Assembly (NCBI RefSeq): GCF_018228765.1
Contig: NZ_CP073695.1
Location: 1,798,001 to 1,862,000 of the forward strand
Origin: Halorubrum ruber
Lineage (GTDB): Archaea > Halobacteriota > Halobacteria > Halobacteriales > Haloferacaceae
Reading direction: 5' to 3'
DNA: 64,000 nt
Shown: in pieces, positions 42,004-49,518 of the stretch
How the letters are laid out: each line of letters starts with the position of its first letter
How positions within the stretch are numbered: position 1 is the first letter of the stretch
Translations under genes and position numbers: made by a program
The notes under the pieces: generated by a model
Database searches by the model: none
Told to the model about the DNA's origin: nothing
Seen by the model: the letters and a program-made list of their open reading frames with translations, nothing else

Positions 42004-43794
42004 ATGGCCGCGCTGAGTCCCCTCTCCGTCGCCCTCCTCGTCGCGGTCACGGTCGGGTTGGCGGCGGCGATCCTCGCGTGGCGGGAGCGGCCGGAGCCGG
42101 GCGCGACGTGGCTCGCGGTGCTGCTCACCGGACAGGTGTGGTGGGCGACGTTCCTCGTCTTCGAGCTGGAGGCGACGACGCTGCCGGCGAAGGCGCTCTG
42201 GTACGACGTCCAGTGGGTCGGCGTCGTCGCGATCCCGGTCGGCTGGCTCTTCTTCGCGCTGGCGTACACCGGCTACGACCGCTACGTGACGCCCTTCTCC
42301 GTGGCGCTCGTGTCGGTCATTCCGGTCGCCACCGTCGCGGTCGCCGCCGCCGGCGACCCGGGCGACCTCCTCGCGGTCGACCGGGTCGTGCGCGAGACAG
42401 CCGTCGGGACGTTCCTCGACGTCGTCCCCGGCCCGCTGTACTACGTCATCGCGGGATACACCTACCTCCTCGGCGCGGTCGGATCGGTTCCGCTGATCCA
42501 GCTGATCCGCGACGACGCCCGCCCGTTCCGGGGACAGAGCGCGGCGCTGCTCGTCGGGACCGCTGCGCCGTGGGCCGGGAACCTCGCGCACCTCTCCGGC
42601 GCGGTGCCGATCCCCGGGCTCGACCCCACCCCGCTGGCGTTCGCGGTCTCCGGCGTGGCGTACCTGCTCGCGCTCTCGCGGTTCCGCCTGCTGACGCTCG
42701 CGCCGGCCCCCCGCCGCCGCGCCCGGCAGCTCGTCTTTGAGCAGCTTCACGACCCCGTCTTCGTCGTCGGCACGGAGGGCCTCCTCGTCGACCTGAACGA
42801 GTGCGCGGCCGAGACGTTCGGGATCGACCGACGCGACGCGATCGGCGAGCCCGCGGCGACCGTCGTGCCGAAGTACGACGCGATCCGCGAGCTCGACGGC
42901 ACCGACGCCGACAAACCGCGGCCGATACCGATCGTCGGCCGCGACGGCCAACGGCCGTACGAGGCGACGGTTCGGGACGTCGTCGACGACCACGACCGCA
43001 CCACGGCCCGGGTGATCACCTTCCACGACGTCGGGGCGTACCTCGGCCAACAGCAGCGGCTCAACGTCTTGAACCGCGTGTTCCGTCACGACGTTCGGAC
43101 GGAGACCAACCTCATCCAGGGGTACGCCGAACAGCTCCGCTCGGACCCGACCGACGAGCGCGCCCTTTCGATCATCGAGGAGAGCGCCGGGCGGATGCTC
43201 GAACTCAGCGAGCGCACCCGGACCGCCGGCGAGCTGTTCGACCCGACGGAGGAGTCCGAGACGGCGCCGCTCACGGACGCCGTCGACGAGGCCGTCGCGG
43301 AGGCGAGAGCCGTCGCCCCCGACGCGCGGATCGAGGTCGGGCAGGTGGCGCCGGTCCCGGTTCCGGTCGTGTTGGAGGTCGTCTTGGGGAACCTCTGTAC
43401 GAACGCGGTCAGACACAACGACGCGGACGCGCCGTGGATGCGGATCGACGCCGCGGTCGCGGACGGCTGGGTCGAGGTCACCGTCGCGGACGACGGGCCC
43501 GGGATCGACCCCGCCGAGTACGACGTGTTGGACCGCGGCACGGAGACGCCGCTGCGACACGGCAGCGGGATCGGCCTGTGGATCGTCAAGTGGGGCGTCG
43601 ACCACCTCGGCGGGCGGATCTCGTTCGACGAGCGCGAGCCGACCGGGACGGTCGTGACGGTCTGCGTCCCGGTCGACCGCTCGGAGACGCCGGGCGCCGA
43701 CTCGGACGGGGAGCCCCCGGATCCGCCCCTCGACGACTCGGCGACAACCGGCGAGTCGGCCTCGCTGGGGCCGCCGCCGAACGCGGGTCGATAG
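42004..43794 (+). CDS. Membrane sensor kinase with 7TM N-terminus and PAS
   Basis: The 596-aa protein has seven hydrophobic segments in residues 1-225 (7TM sensor type), a PAS domain (about 245-345; PVFVVGTEGLLVDLNECAAE), a HisKA box with His in VFRHDVRTETNLIQGY and an HATPase with LGNLCTNAVRHNDAD, DDGPGIDPAEY and GSGIGLWIVKWGVD. Kinases of this layout report on the membrane or a small ligand. The C-terminal 40 residues are acidic and disordered. It is the third sensor kinase within 22 kb and has no adjacent response regulator. Confidence 0.93.
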   Translation: MAALSPLSVALLVAVTVGLAAAILAWRERPEPGATWLAVLLTGQVWWATFLVFELEATTLPAKALWYDVQWVGVVAIPVGWLFFALAYTGYDRYVTPFSVALVSVIPVATVAVAAAGDPGDLLAVDRVVRETAVGTFLDVVPGPLYYVIAGYTYLLGAVGSVPLIQLIRDDARPFRGQSAALLVGTAAPWAGNLAHLSGAVPIPGLDPTPLAFAVSGVAYLLALSRFRLLTLAPAPRRRARQLVFEQLHDPVFVVGTEGLLVDLNECAAETFGIDRRDAIGEPAATVVPKYDAIRELDGTDADKPRPIPIVGRDGQRPYEATVRDVVDDHDRTTARVITFHDVGAYLGQQQRLNVLNRVFRHDVRTETNLIQGYAEQLRSDPTDERALSIIEESAGRMLELSERTRTAGELFDPTEESETAPLTDAVDEAVAEARAVAPDARIEVGQVAPVPVPVVLEVVLGNLCTNAVRHNDADAPWMRIDAAVADGWVEVTVADDGPGIDPAEYDVLDRGTETPLRHGSGIGLWIVKWGVDHLGGRISFDEREPTGTVVTVCVPVDRSETPGADSDGEPPDPPLDDSATTGESASLGPPPNAGR

Positions 43795-43824
43795 GCACTT
43801 GACGCCGGGCGGCGACCCCGACGT

Positions 43825-44265
43825 ATGGACGCCACGGCCACGACCTATCTCCCGTACGCGCTGCTCGCGATGGGCGCGTACGCGCTCGTCTCCCCGCTGA
43901 TGCGCGTCGCCACGACCGGTCCGAACGCGATCCCGAGCGACGTCGCCGTCGTCGTCTCGAACACGCTGCTCGTCGCCATGGCGGTCGGCGTGATCGCCTA
44001 CACCGGGCAGGGCTTTACGACACACCTCGCGTCGCCGAAGCTGGCGCACGTGCTCGCGGCGGGCGTGTTCCTCGGGATCGGCATCCTCGCCCTCTACCGG
44101 TCGCTCTCTCTCGGCCCGGTGAGCGTCGTGACGCCCATCTTCGCGATGTTCCTCGTCTTCTCGTCGGTGATCGGCTTCCTGTTCCTCGGCGAGTCGTTCA
44201 CGGCTCGGAAGGGGCTCGGGATCGTCTTCGCCGCCGCGGCCGTCTACCTCGTCTCCGGCGCCTGA
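43825..44265 (+). CDS. EamA-domain small transporter (single repeat)
   Basis: The 146-aa protein has about five hydrophobic segments (LPYALLAMGAYALVSPL, VVVSNTLLVAMAVGVIAYTG, HVLAAGVFLGIGILALYRSL and the end GIVFAAAAVYLVSG), the size of one EamA repeat. ALYRSLSLGPVSVVTPIFAM is the EamA-type motif. Most EamA transporters carry two repeats, so this should dimerise. The substrate is unknown. It starts 30 bp after the sensor-kinase stop and may be co-transcribed. Confidence 0.85.
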   Translation: MDATATTYLPYALLAMGAYALVSPLMRVATTGPNAIPSDVAVVVSNTLLVAMAVGVIAYTGQGFTTHLASPKLAHVLAAGVFLGIGILALYRSLSLGPVSVVTPIFAMFLVFSSVIGFLFLGESFTARKGLGIVFAAAAVYLVSGA

Positions 44266-44332
44266 CCGGAGGAGGTCGATCCGAGGCCGCCAAACCCCGC
44301 CGATCCGGAACCGTCTGCCGCGTGACGAAACC

Positions 44333-44340
44333 CCTTTAGC
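44333..44340 (+). promoter_or_regulatory. TATA-like box CCTTTAGC of the MATE gene
   Basis: Centred about 31 bp upstream of the GTG at 44368. Similar CCTTTAGC occurs about 30 bp before the OsmC gene. Confidence 0.4.
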
Positions 44341-44367
44341 CGCCAGCGGGAAAGGAGCGCACCCGCC

Positions 44368-45912
44368 GTGTCTCGCCTCCCGAGCTCCCTGCGCACGCTG
44401 ATCTCATACGTCGCCGACCTCCCGAACCCGTTCCGCCTGCTAATCTTATACATCGGCTTCGCCCTCGCGAGGGTCGGGCTGATCGACCGCCACCGCGTGG
44501 TCCGGACCACCGACCTCGCGTGGCCGCGGATCGTGACCGGGATCGCCCGGATGTCGAAGAACGCGGTCGACGTCGCGATGGTCGGCGTCGCGGTCGGTAC
44601 CAGCGCTGTCGCCGGGGTCGGCTTCGCGGGGCCGTACTGGGGGCTCGCGTTCGCGCTCGGCGGCGGCGTCGCCGGCGGCACCATCGCCCTCGTCTCCCAG
44701 CGGTACAGCGCCGAGGCGTTTGTCGAGCTCGGCGACGCCGTCCGGTCGAGCGTGCTCCTCGTGATCGCGATCAGCGTCCCCGTCAGCGGCGCGTTCTGGC
44801 TGTACGCGCCGGCGTTCATCGACGTCTTAAGCAGCAACGAGGCGGCGATCGCCTACGGCGCCGACTACCTCCGCGTGGTCGGCCTCGGCGTCCCGTTCGC
44901 CGCGCTCAACCTCGTCGGCAGCCGCGTGCTGGTGGGCTGCGACGACGCCTACACCGCGATGCAGGTGCGGGCAGGCGGCGCGCTCGCGAACATCGTCCTC
45001 AGCGCGCTGTTCATCTTCGGCTTCGGCTGGGGCGTCGAGGGCGCCGCGGTCGGCACCGTCCTCTCGAACGTCCTCGCGGTCGCAGGGTTCACCGTCGGCC
45101 TCGTCCGCGGGAGCGCCCCGCTGGTCGGGGAGTTCCCGGTCGAAATCGACCCGGCCGGCTCGTATCTCAACCCCGGTATGCTCCGCGACCTCGTCGAGAT
45201 CGGCGTGCCGGTCGGCGCGCGCAACCTCGTGTGGACGGCCGCCGAGTTCCCCATGCTCGCCATCCTCGACGTGTTCGGCGAGAACACCGTCGCCGCGTTC
45301 GTCATCGCCCGCCGCATCTGGGGGATCATGAACACGCCCGGCTGGGGATTCGGCCTCGCCTCCTCCAGCCTCGTCGGGCAGGAGCTCGGCGTCGAGCGTC
45401 CCGACGAGGCCGAGGCGTACGCCCGTGACATCATCCGCTTCTCGGTGGCGACGTACGCCGTCTCCGCGGTGCTGATCGCGACCTTCGCGACCGACATCGT
45501 CTCGCTGTTCGCCCAGTCGCCCACGAGCCCCGAGATCCCGATCGCCGTCGACCTCGTGTACGCGGCCTGCGCGGCCGTGATATTCCAAGGGGTCTCCGGC
45601 GGCGCGGCCGGTCCGCTCGACGCCGCTGGCGATACGAAGATCCCCTTCGCGAGCCAGTTCCTCGGCATGTTCTGCGTGTCGATACCCCTCGCGTACGTCG
45701 GCGCACACAGCTCGACGCCGGCGATCGACCTCCCTCTCGTCGGGGTCACGATCCCGGAGGTCGCGCTGCCCGCGATCGGCCTGTGGGGCTTGTACCTGGC
45801 GTTCATGGCCGAGACGACGATCCCCGCCGCGATCAACTACCTGCGGTTCCGCTCGGGCAAGTGGAAGAAGATCAGCGAGGCGTACCGCCCCGAGGCGACC
45901 GCGGACGACTGA
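44368..45912 (+). CDS. MATE family efflux transporter
   Basis: The 514-aa protein has about 12 hydrophobic segments with internal two-fold repeat (MSKNAVDVAMVGVAVGTSAV in the first half, ARNLVWTAAEFPMLAILDVF in the second). This is the pattern of MATE exporters, which use sodium or protons to extrude drugs and metabolites. VSQRYSAEAF and GVGVPF-type loops (VVGLGVPFAALNLVGSR) support it. It starts at GTG 44368. An extra N-terminal stretch of about 50 residues (LPSSLRTLISYVADLP) precedes the first repeat. Confidence 0.9.
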   Translation: MSRLPSSLRTLISYVADLPNPFRLLILYIGFALARVGLIDRHRVVRTTDLAWPRIVTGIARMSKNAVDVAMVGVAVGTSAVAGVGFAGPYWGLAFALGGGVAGGTIALVSQRYSAEAFVELGDAVRSSVLLVIAISVPVSGAFWLYAPAFIDVLSSNEAAIAYGADYLRVVGLGVPFAALNLVGSRVLVGCDDAYTAMQVRAGGALANIVLSALFIFGFGWGVEGAAVGTVLSNVLAVAGFTVGLVRGSAPLVGEFPVEIDPAGSYLNPGMLRDLVEIGVPVGARNLVWTAAEFPMLAILDVFGENTVAAFVIARRIWGIMNTPGWGFGLASSSLVGQELGVERPDEAEAYARDIIRFSVATYAVSAVLIATFATDIVSLFAQSPTSPEIPIAVDLVYAACAAVIFQGVSGGAAGPLDAAGDTKIPFASQFLGMFCVSIPLAYVGAHSSTPAIDLPLVGVTIPEVALPAIGLWGLYLAFMAETTIPAAINYLRFRSGKWKKISEAYRPEATADD

Positions 45913-45969
45913 GGCGGCCGGCGAGCCGATCGCCGCTCCTCGAGTCACGTGCGGGCGCCGTGTGAGCGA

Positions 45970-46020
45970 AATAGTATTTTATATACTACACACTACTCGA
46001 AAAGTAAGAATCTGGAAAAG
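45970..46020. other. AT-rich intergenic stretch with a small inverted repeat
   Basis: Sequence near 45970-46020 falls sharply in G+C (TAGTATTTTATATACTACAC). It includes AGTAT-N5-ATACT, an inverted repeat around a TATA-like core. It lies 57 bp after the MATE gene and 80 bp before a small gene. No ORF is seen. It could be the MATE terminator or a promoter, but orientation is not clear. Confidence 0.35.
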
Positions 46021-46098
46021 TCCAATCGGCGCTCGCTGCGGGATCAGTATTGGATGGTAGGCACAATAGTTATGCGGCAGCGACACTGATAATTCGGT

Positions 46099-46392
46099 AT
46101 GATGAACTGCGAGAAAGCGCGGTTGTTCGGGTCGGCACTGGTACTGTTACAGGGCGTCGTGACGGCGCTGTTCCCACGGGCGAGCGTTCGCCTCACCAAG
46201 AAGATGATCGGGAAGAACTTCGATAACGCCGACGAGCTCGAGGCGACCCCGGCGTACATCCGGCAGCTGCGCGCGATCGGCGTGGGCATGATCGCGGCGG
46301 GCGGCACGGGCCTGCTGCTTCAGGACGCGGACGAGTTGGAGGCCGACCTCTCCGAGATCGCCGACGCGGCGGGGACCGAAGGCGACGAGTGA
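46099..46392 (+). CDS. Small membrane-associated haloarchaeal protein
   Basis: The 97-aa protein opens MMNCEKARLFGSALVLLQGV with a hydrophobic segment (residues 9-25) and has a second (IGVGMIAAGGTGLLLQ) near 65-80, with a basic patch between (RLTKKMIGKNFD) and an acidic tail. I recognise no family. It may be a small two-span protein. An AATAGTTATG box about 30 bp upstream supports the start, which could be either of two adjacent ATGs. Confidence 0.6.
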   Translation: MMNCEKARLFGSALVLLQGVVTALFPRASVRLTKKMIGKNFDNADELEATPAYIRQLRAIGVGMIAAGGTGLLLQDADELEADLSEIADAAGTEGDE

Positions 46393-46610
46393 CCGATTCG
46401 GATGGGAGGGCCGCGGGGAAGCGCCCGACGCGCGGCTCCGAGTCGGCCATCGCCGGTCCCGATTCGGCGCCATCCCGCGTGCGAGGACGGAAGCCGGGGC
46501 GGGCCGCTCCGCGGAGCGTTCGACGGCGCTAGGCGCCGGCTTTCGGACCACGTGGTCGGCAACCGAGAACGCCCCGCACGCTTTTGGTCGGTCTCTGAGA
46601 GGGTACGCTC

Positions 46611-47036
46611 GTGAACGACGAGCTATTCGAGCGGATCCTGATACCGATCGCGGGCCCCGACGACGCCGAGGCCACGGCTCGGGCGGTTCGACCGCATCTC
46701 GACCCGGGCACGACGCTCATCGTGACGCACGTGACGCGGGGCGAGAGCGGCGAGACGACGATCAAGACGGGTCGAGACGAGTTCGCGGGAGCGACCTATG
46801 ATACTTTTTTCGACATCCTCTACCGAGACGACCTCGAGTTCGAGTGGCTGACGCTCGAGGCGCAGGAGGTCGCGGCGGGTCTCATCGACGCGGTCGGCAT
46901 GACCGAGGCGACGCTCGTCGCCTTCACTCCCAGAGACATCGACAGCTGGAAACGGACGATCACCGGTGACCCCGGCGGCCGCCTCATCCGAGAGGCGGAC
47001 GTTCCGGTGATGGTCTTCCCGGACCGGCGCGCGTGA
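46611..47036 (+). CDS. Universal stress protein (UspA-like) domain
   Basis: The 141-aa protein begins at GTG 46611 (NDELFERILIPIAGPDDAEA) and has the UspA fold with the first strand ERILIPIAG, the second TTLIVTHV and the late LIREADVPVMVFPD. The ATP-binding G-x2-G-x9-G loop is only partly visible (TGDPGGRLIREA). UspA proteins respond to stress in varied ways. The gap before it (46393-46610) holds a CGCTTTTGG box 28 bp upstream and no other gene. Confidence 0.75.
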   Translation: MNDELFERILIPIAGPDDAEATARAVRPHLDPGTTLIVTHVTRGESGETTIKTGRDEFAGATYDTFFDILYRDDLEFEWLTLEAQEVAAGLIDAVGMTEATLVAFTPRDIDSWKRTITGDPGGRLIREADVPVMVFPDRRA

Positions 47037-47194
47037 CACGCGACCGGCGCACAGGCACCTCGAACAGTCGGGCGGGGTGAGGGAGAGCTCCACTGCCGCG
47101 GTGACCGCCTGCCGCCGTCTCGGACCGCGGTCAGACGACAGGTAACACGCCGCATTCGGCGTCTCGACGCCTGCCCGGCCCGAGCCCGAAACCG

Positions 47195-47836
47195 CTACGA
47201 TTCGTTCGCGGACGACTCGACGAGGTCCGCGAAGTTGGCGAGCGTTCGGGTGGCGGTGGAGTCCTCGAAGGCGTCGTCGGCCGCCTCCCAGTCGTCGTAC
47301 TCGTCCGCGATCCGAGGAGTGAATTCGGGGTGGTACTGGACCGACCAGACCGGCCGGTCGCGGTGTCGAGTCGCGAAGTACTCGTAGTAGTCCGCCCGCC
47401 CGATGACCTCCATCCCGTCGCCGAGCTCCGTCACGACGTCGGAGTGAAGGACGGGCACGCTCGGTTCGACGCCGTCGAACAGCGGCTCGTCGGCGTCGAG
47501 TTCGGCGTCGCGAAGCTGGAGGCGGGACGTCCCGCTGTCTACGACCTCGCCGCCGAGGGCGGCGTTCAGAATCTGATGGCCGAAACAGATGCCGAGCGTC
47601 GGGACGCCCTCCGCGACGAGCCGACGCGCGAACCGCTTCTGGGCCGCGATCCACGGCTGGTCGGGCTCGTCGTACACGCCGACCTCGCTGCCGCCGGTGA
47701 CGACGCCGTCCACGTCGTCGAGGCTCGGGTCGCCGTCCTCGTGCGGGTAGCGGTACGCGCGGGCGTCGGGGAGGAAGTGGACGATCTCGTCGGCCATGTA
47801 GCCGCCGTCGACCGCGTTATCAAGTACCAATATCAT
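47195..47836 (-). CDS. Class I glutamine amidotransferase-like protein
   Basis: The 213-aa protein has the type-1 glutaminase fold. The nucleophile is in LGICFGHQILNAALGG and the catalytic His in WSVQYHPEFTPRIADEY, with VDGVVTGGSEVGVYD as the first loop. Alone, such proteins act on gamma-glutamyl compounds or serve as the amidotransferase half of GuaA-like enzymes. No synthetase domain is fused. The ATG at 47836 is the best start. Codons further upstream run under the divergent SufS promoter. Confidence 0.85.
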   Translation of the reverse strand: MILVLDNAVDGGYMADEIVHFLPDARAYRYPHEDGDPSLDDVDGVVTGGSEVGVYDEPDQPWIAAQKRFARRLVAEGVPTLGICFGHQILNAALGGEVVDSGTSRLQLRDAELDADEPLFDGVEPSVPVLHSDVVTELGDGMEVIGRADYYEYFATRHRDRPVWSVQYHPEFTPRIADEYDDWEAADDAFEDSTATRTLANFADLVESSANES

Positions 47837-47842
47837 CTGGGA

Positions 47843-47852
47843 GTTATTTAAG
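47843..47852 (+). promoter_or_regulatory. TATA box GTTATTTAAG of the SufS-SufU gene
   Basis: Centred about 29 bp upstream of the ATG at 47877, implying a leaderless mRNA. The divergent amidotransferase starts only 7 bp away on the other side. Confidence 0.55.
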
Positions 47853-47876
47853 ATGAACTGAACTCTTGGCAGGTAC

Positions 47877-49487
47877 ATGAGTTTCGATGCCGAAGCGGTA
47901 CGTTCGGACTTCCCCGTGCTCGACCGACGCGTGAACGGGCACCCGCTCACCTACCTCGACAACGCCGCGACCACGCACACGCCCCGCCAAGTGTACGACG
48001 TCTTCGAGGAGTTCTACGCGGGGTACAACGCGAACGTTCACCGGGGGATCCACGAGCTCAGCCACGAGGCCTCGCTCGCCTACGAGGAGGCACACGACCG
48101 CGTCGCCGACTTCCTCGGCGCGGACGGCCGCGAGGAGGTCGTCTTCACCAAGAACACCACCGAGAGCATCAACCTCGTCGCGTACGGTCTCTCCCGGAAC
48201 CTCGGCGAGGCCGACGAGATCGTCGCGACGGAGATGGACCACCACGCCTCGCTGGTCACCTGGCAGCAGATCGCCAAGCGCACGGGCGCGACCGTCCGGC
48301 ACATCCCCGTCACGGCCGACGGCCACCTCGACATGGACGCCGCCTGCGACCTCGTCACCGACGACACCGCGGTCGTCTCTGTGCCCCACGTCTCGAACGT
48401 GCTCGGGACGGTCAACCCCGTCGCGGACCTCGCGGCCCTCGCGCACGACCACGACGCGTACGCAGTCGTCGACGGCGCCCAGTCCGCTCCGACGCGGCCC
48501 GTCGACGTGGGGGAGATTGACGCGGACTTCTTCGCGTTCAGCGGCCACAAGCTCGCCGGACCCACCGGGATCGGGGGGCTGTACGGGAAACGCGAGATCT
48601 TAGCGGAGCTCGACCCGTTCCTGTTCGGCGGAGAGATGATCCGGAACGTCACGCTCACCGATTCGACCTGGAACGAACTTCCCTGGAAGTTCGAGGCCGG
48701 CACGCCGCCGATCGCGGAGGGAATCGCGCTCGGCGCGGCCGTCGACTATCTCGAGGAACTGGGAATGGACGCCGTCCGCGACCACGAGAACGAGCTCGCG
48801 CAGTACCTCCTCCGAGAACTCGCCGACCGAGAGTTCGTCCGGACGTACGGTCCCGGCGTCGGCGAGGAGCGCACCGGCCTCGTCTCGTTCAACGTCGAGG
48901 GCGTCCACGGCCACGACCTCTCCAGCCTCCTCAACGATCGAGGCATCGCCATCCGGGCCGGCGACCACTGTACGCAGCCGCTCCACGATCGGCTCGACAT
49001 CCCCGGCTCCGCGCGGGCGTCCTTTTACGTCTACAACACCCGCGCGGACGTCGACCGCCTCCTCGACGTCGTCGACTCCGCGCGCGACGATCTGGACGCG
49101 TACCTCGCCTCCGACCGCTACCACGATCTCGTCAGCGAGCACTACCACCACCCCCGTAACCCGGGTGCCCTCACCGATCCGACGTTCGTGAAGTCATCCG
49201 AGGAGACGACCTGCGGCGACGACGGCGAGTTCCACGTCGCGATCGCCGACGGCCGCATCGAGGAGATCGCCTTCGAGAGCCGGAGCTGTGCGGTCAGCCG
49301 CGCCGTCGCCAGCCTCCTTTCAGAGCATCTCGAAGGCATGTCGGTCGAGGCGGTCGCCGACCTCGACGGGTACGTCGCCCGCGAGCTCGACGGGCAGTAC
49401 CCCGACCTCCGACGCGAGTGCGTCGAAGGCCCGGAGGACGTCATCCGAGAGGCGGCCCGGGAGTACGTCCAGAAAAACAGCGCGTAG
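47877..49487 (+). CDS. Cysteine desulfurase SufS fused to a SufU/IscU-like scaffold domain
   Basis: Residues 1-410 are a SufS-type PLP enzyme: TYLDNAATTHTPRQV, VFTKNTTESINLVAYG, HVSNVLGTVNPV, the PLP lysine in FSGHKLAGPTG (Lys225) and the catalytic Cys365 in RAGDHCTQPL. Residues about 414-536 match a SufU scaffold: LVSEHYHHPRNPGAL, then Cys446 (TTCGDDG), Cys471 (SCAVSRA) and Cys515 (RRECVEG). All three SufU cysteines are kept. The desulfurase and the sulfur acceptor are thus in one chain, so sulfur would pass within the protein to build Fe-S clusters. Confidence 0.9.
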   Translation: MSFDAEAVRSDFPVLDRRVNGHPLTYLDNAATTHTPRQVYDVFEEFYAGYNANVHRGIHELSHEASLAYEEAHDRVADFLGADGREEVVFTKNTTESINLVAYGLSRNLGEADEIVATEMDHHASLVTWQQIAKRTGATVRHIPVTADGHLDMDAACDLVTDDTAVVSVPHVSNVLGTVNPVADLAALAHDHDAYAVVDGAQSAPTRPVDVGEIDADFFAFSGHKLAGPTGIGGLYGKREILAELDPFLFGGEMIRNVTLTDSTWNELPWKFEAGTPPIAEGIALGAAVDYLEELGMDAVRDHENELAQYLLRELADREFVRTYGPGVGEERTGLVSFNVEGVHGHDLSSLLNDRGIAIRAGDHCTQPLHDRLDIPGSARASFYVYNTRADVDRLLDVVDSARDDLDAYLASDRYHDLVSEHYHHPRNPGALTDPTFVKSSEETTCGDDGEFHVAIADGRIEEIAFESRSCAVSRAVASLLSEHLEGMSVEAVADLDGYVARELDGQYPDLRRECVEGPEDVIREAAREYVQKNSA

Positions 49488-49518
49488 GACCGCTACCGCA
49501 TCGTCTTTCGCGGCTCGG

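Noticed and set aside
40762..44049. Very long antisense open frame upstream of the double-glyoxalase start on the minus strand
   Set aside because: Only the last 255 codons are a real protein. The rest lies opposite the UbiA, sensor-kinase and EamA genes and is Arg/Gly/Asp-rich, as expected for a shadow frame in GC-rich DNA.
47837..47950. Longer N-terminal starts for the glutamine amidotransferase, beyond 47836
   Set aside because: They would run through the SufS promoter and its first codons, and the added residues (SGCPFTRRSSTGKSE) do not fit the family.
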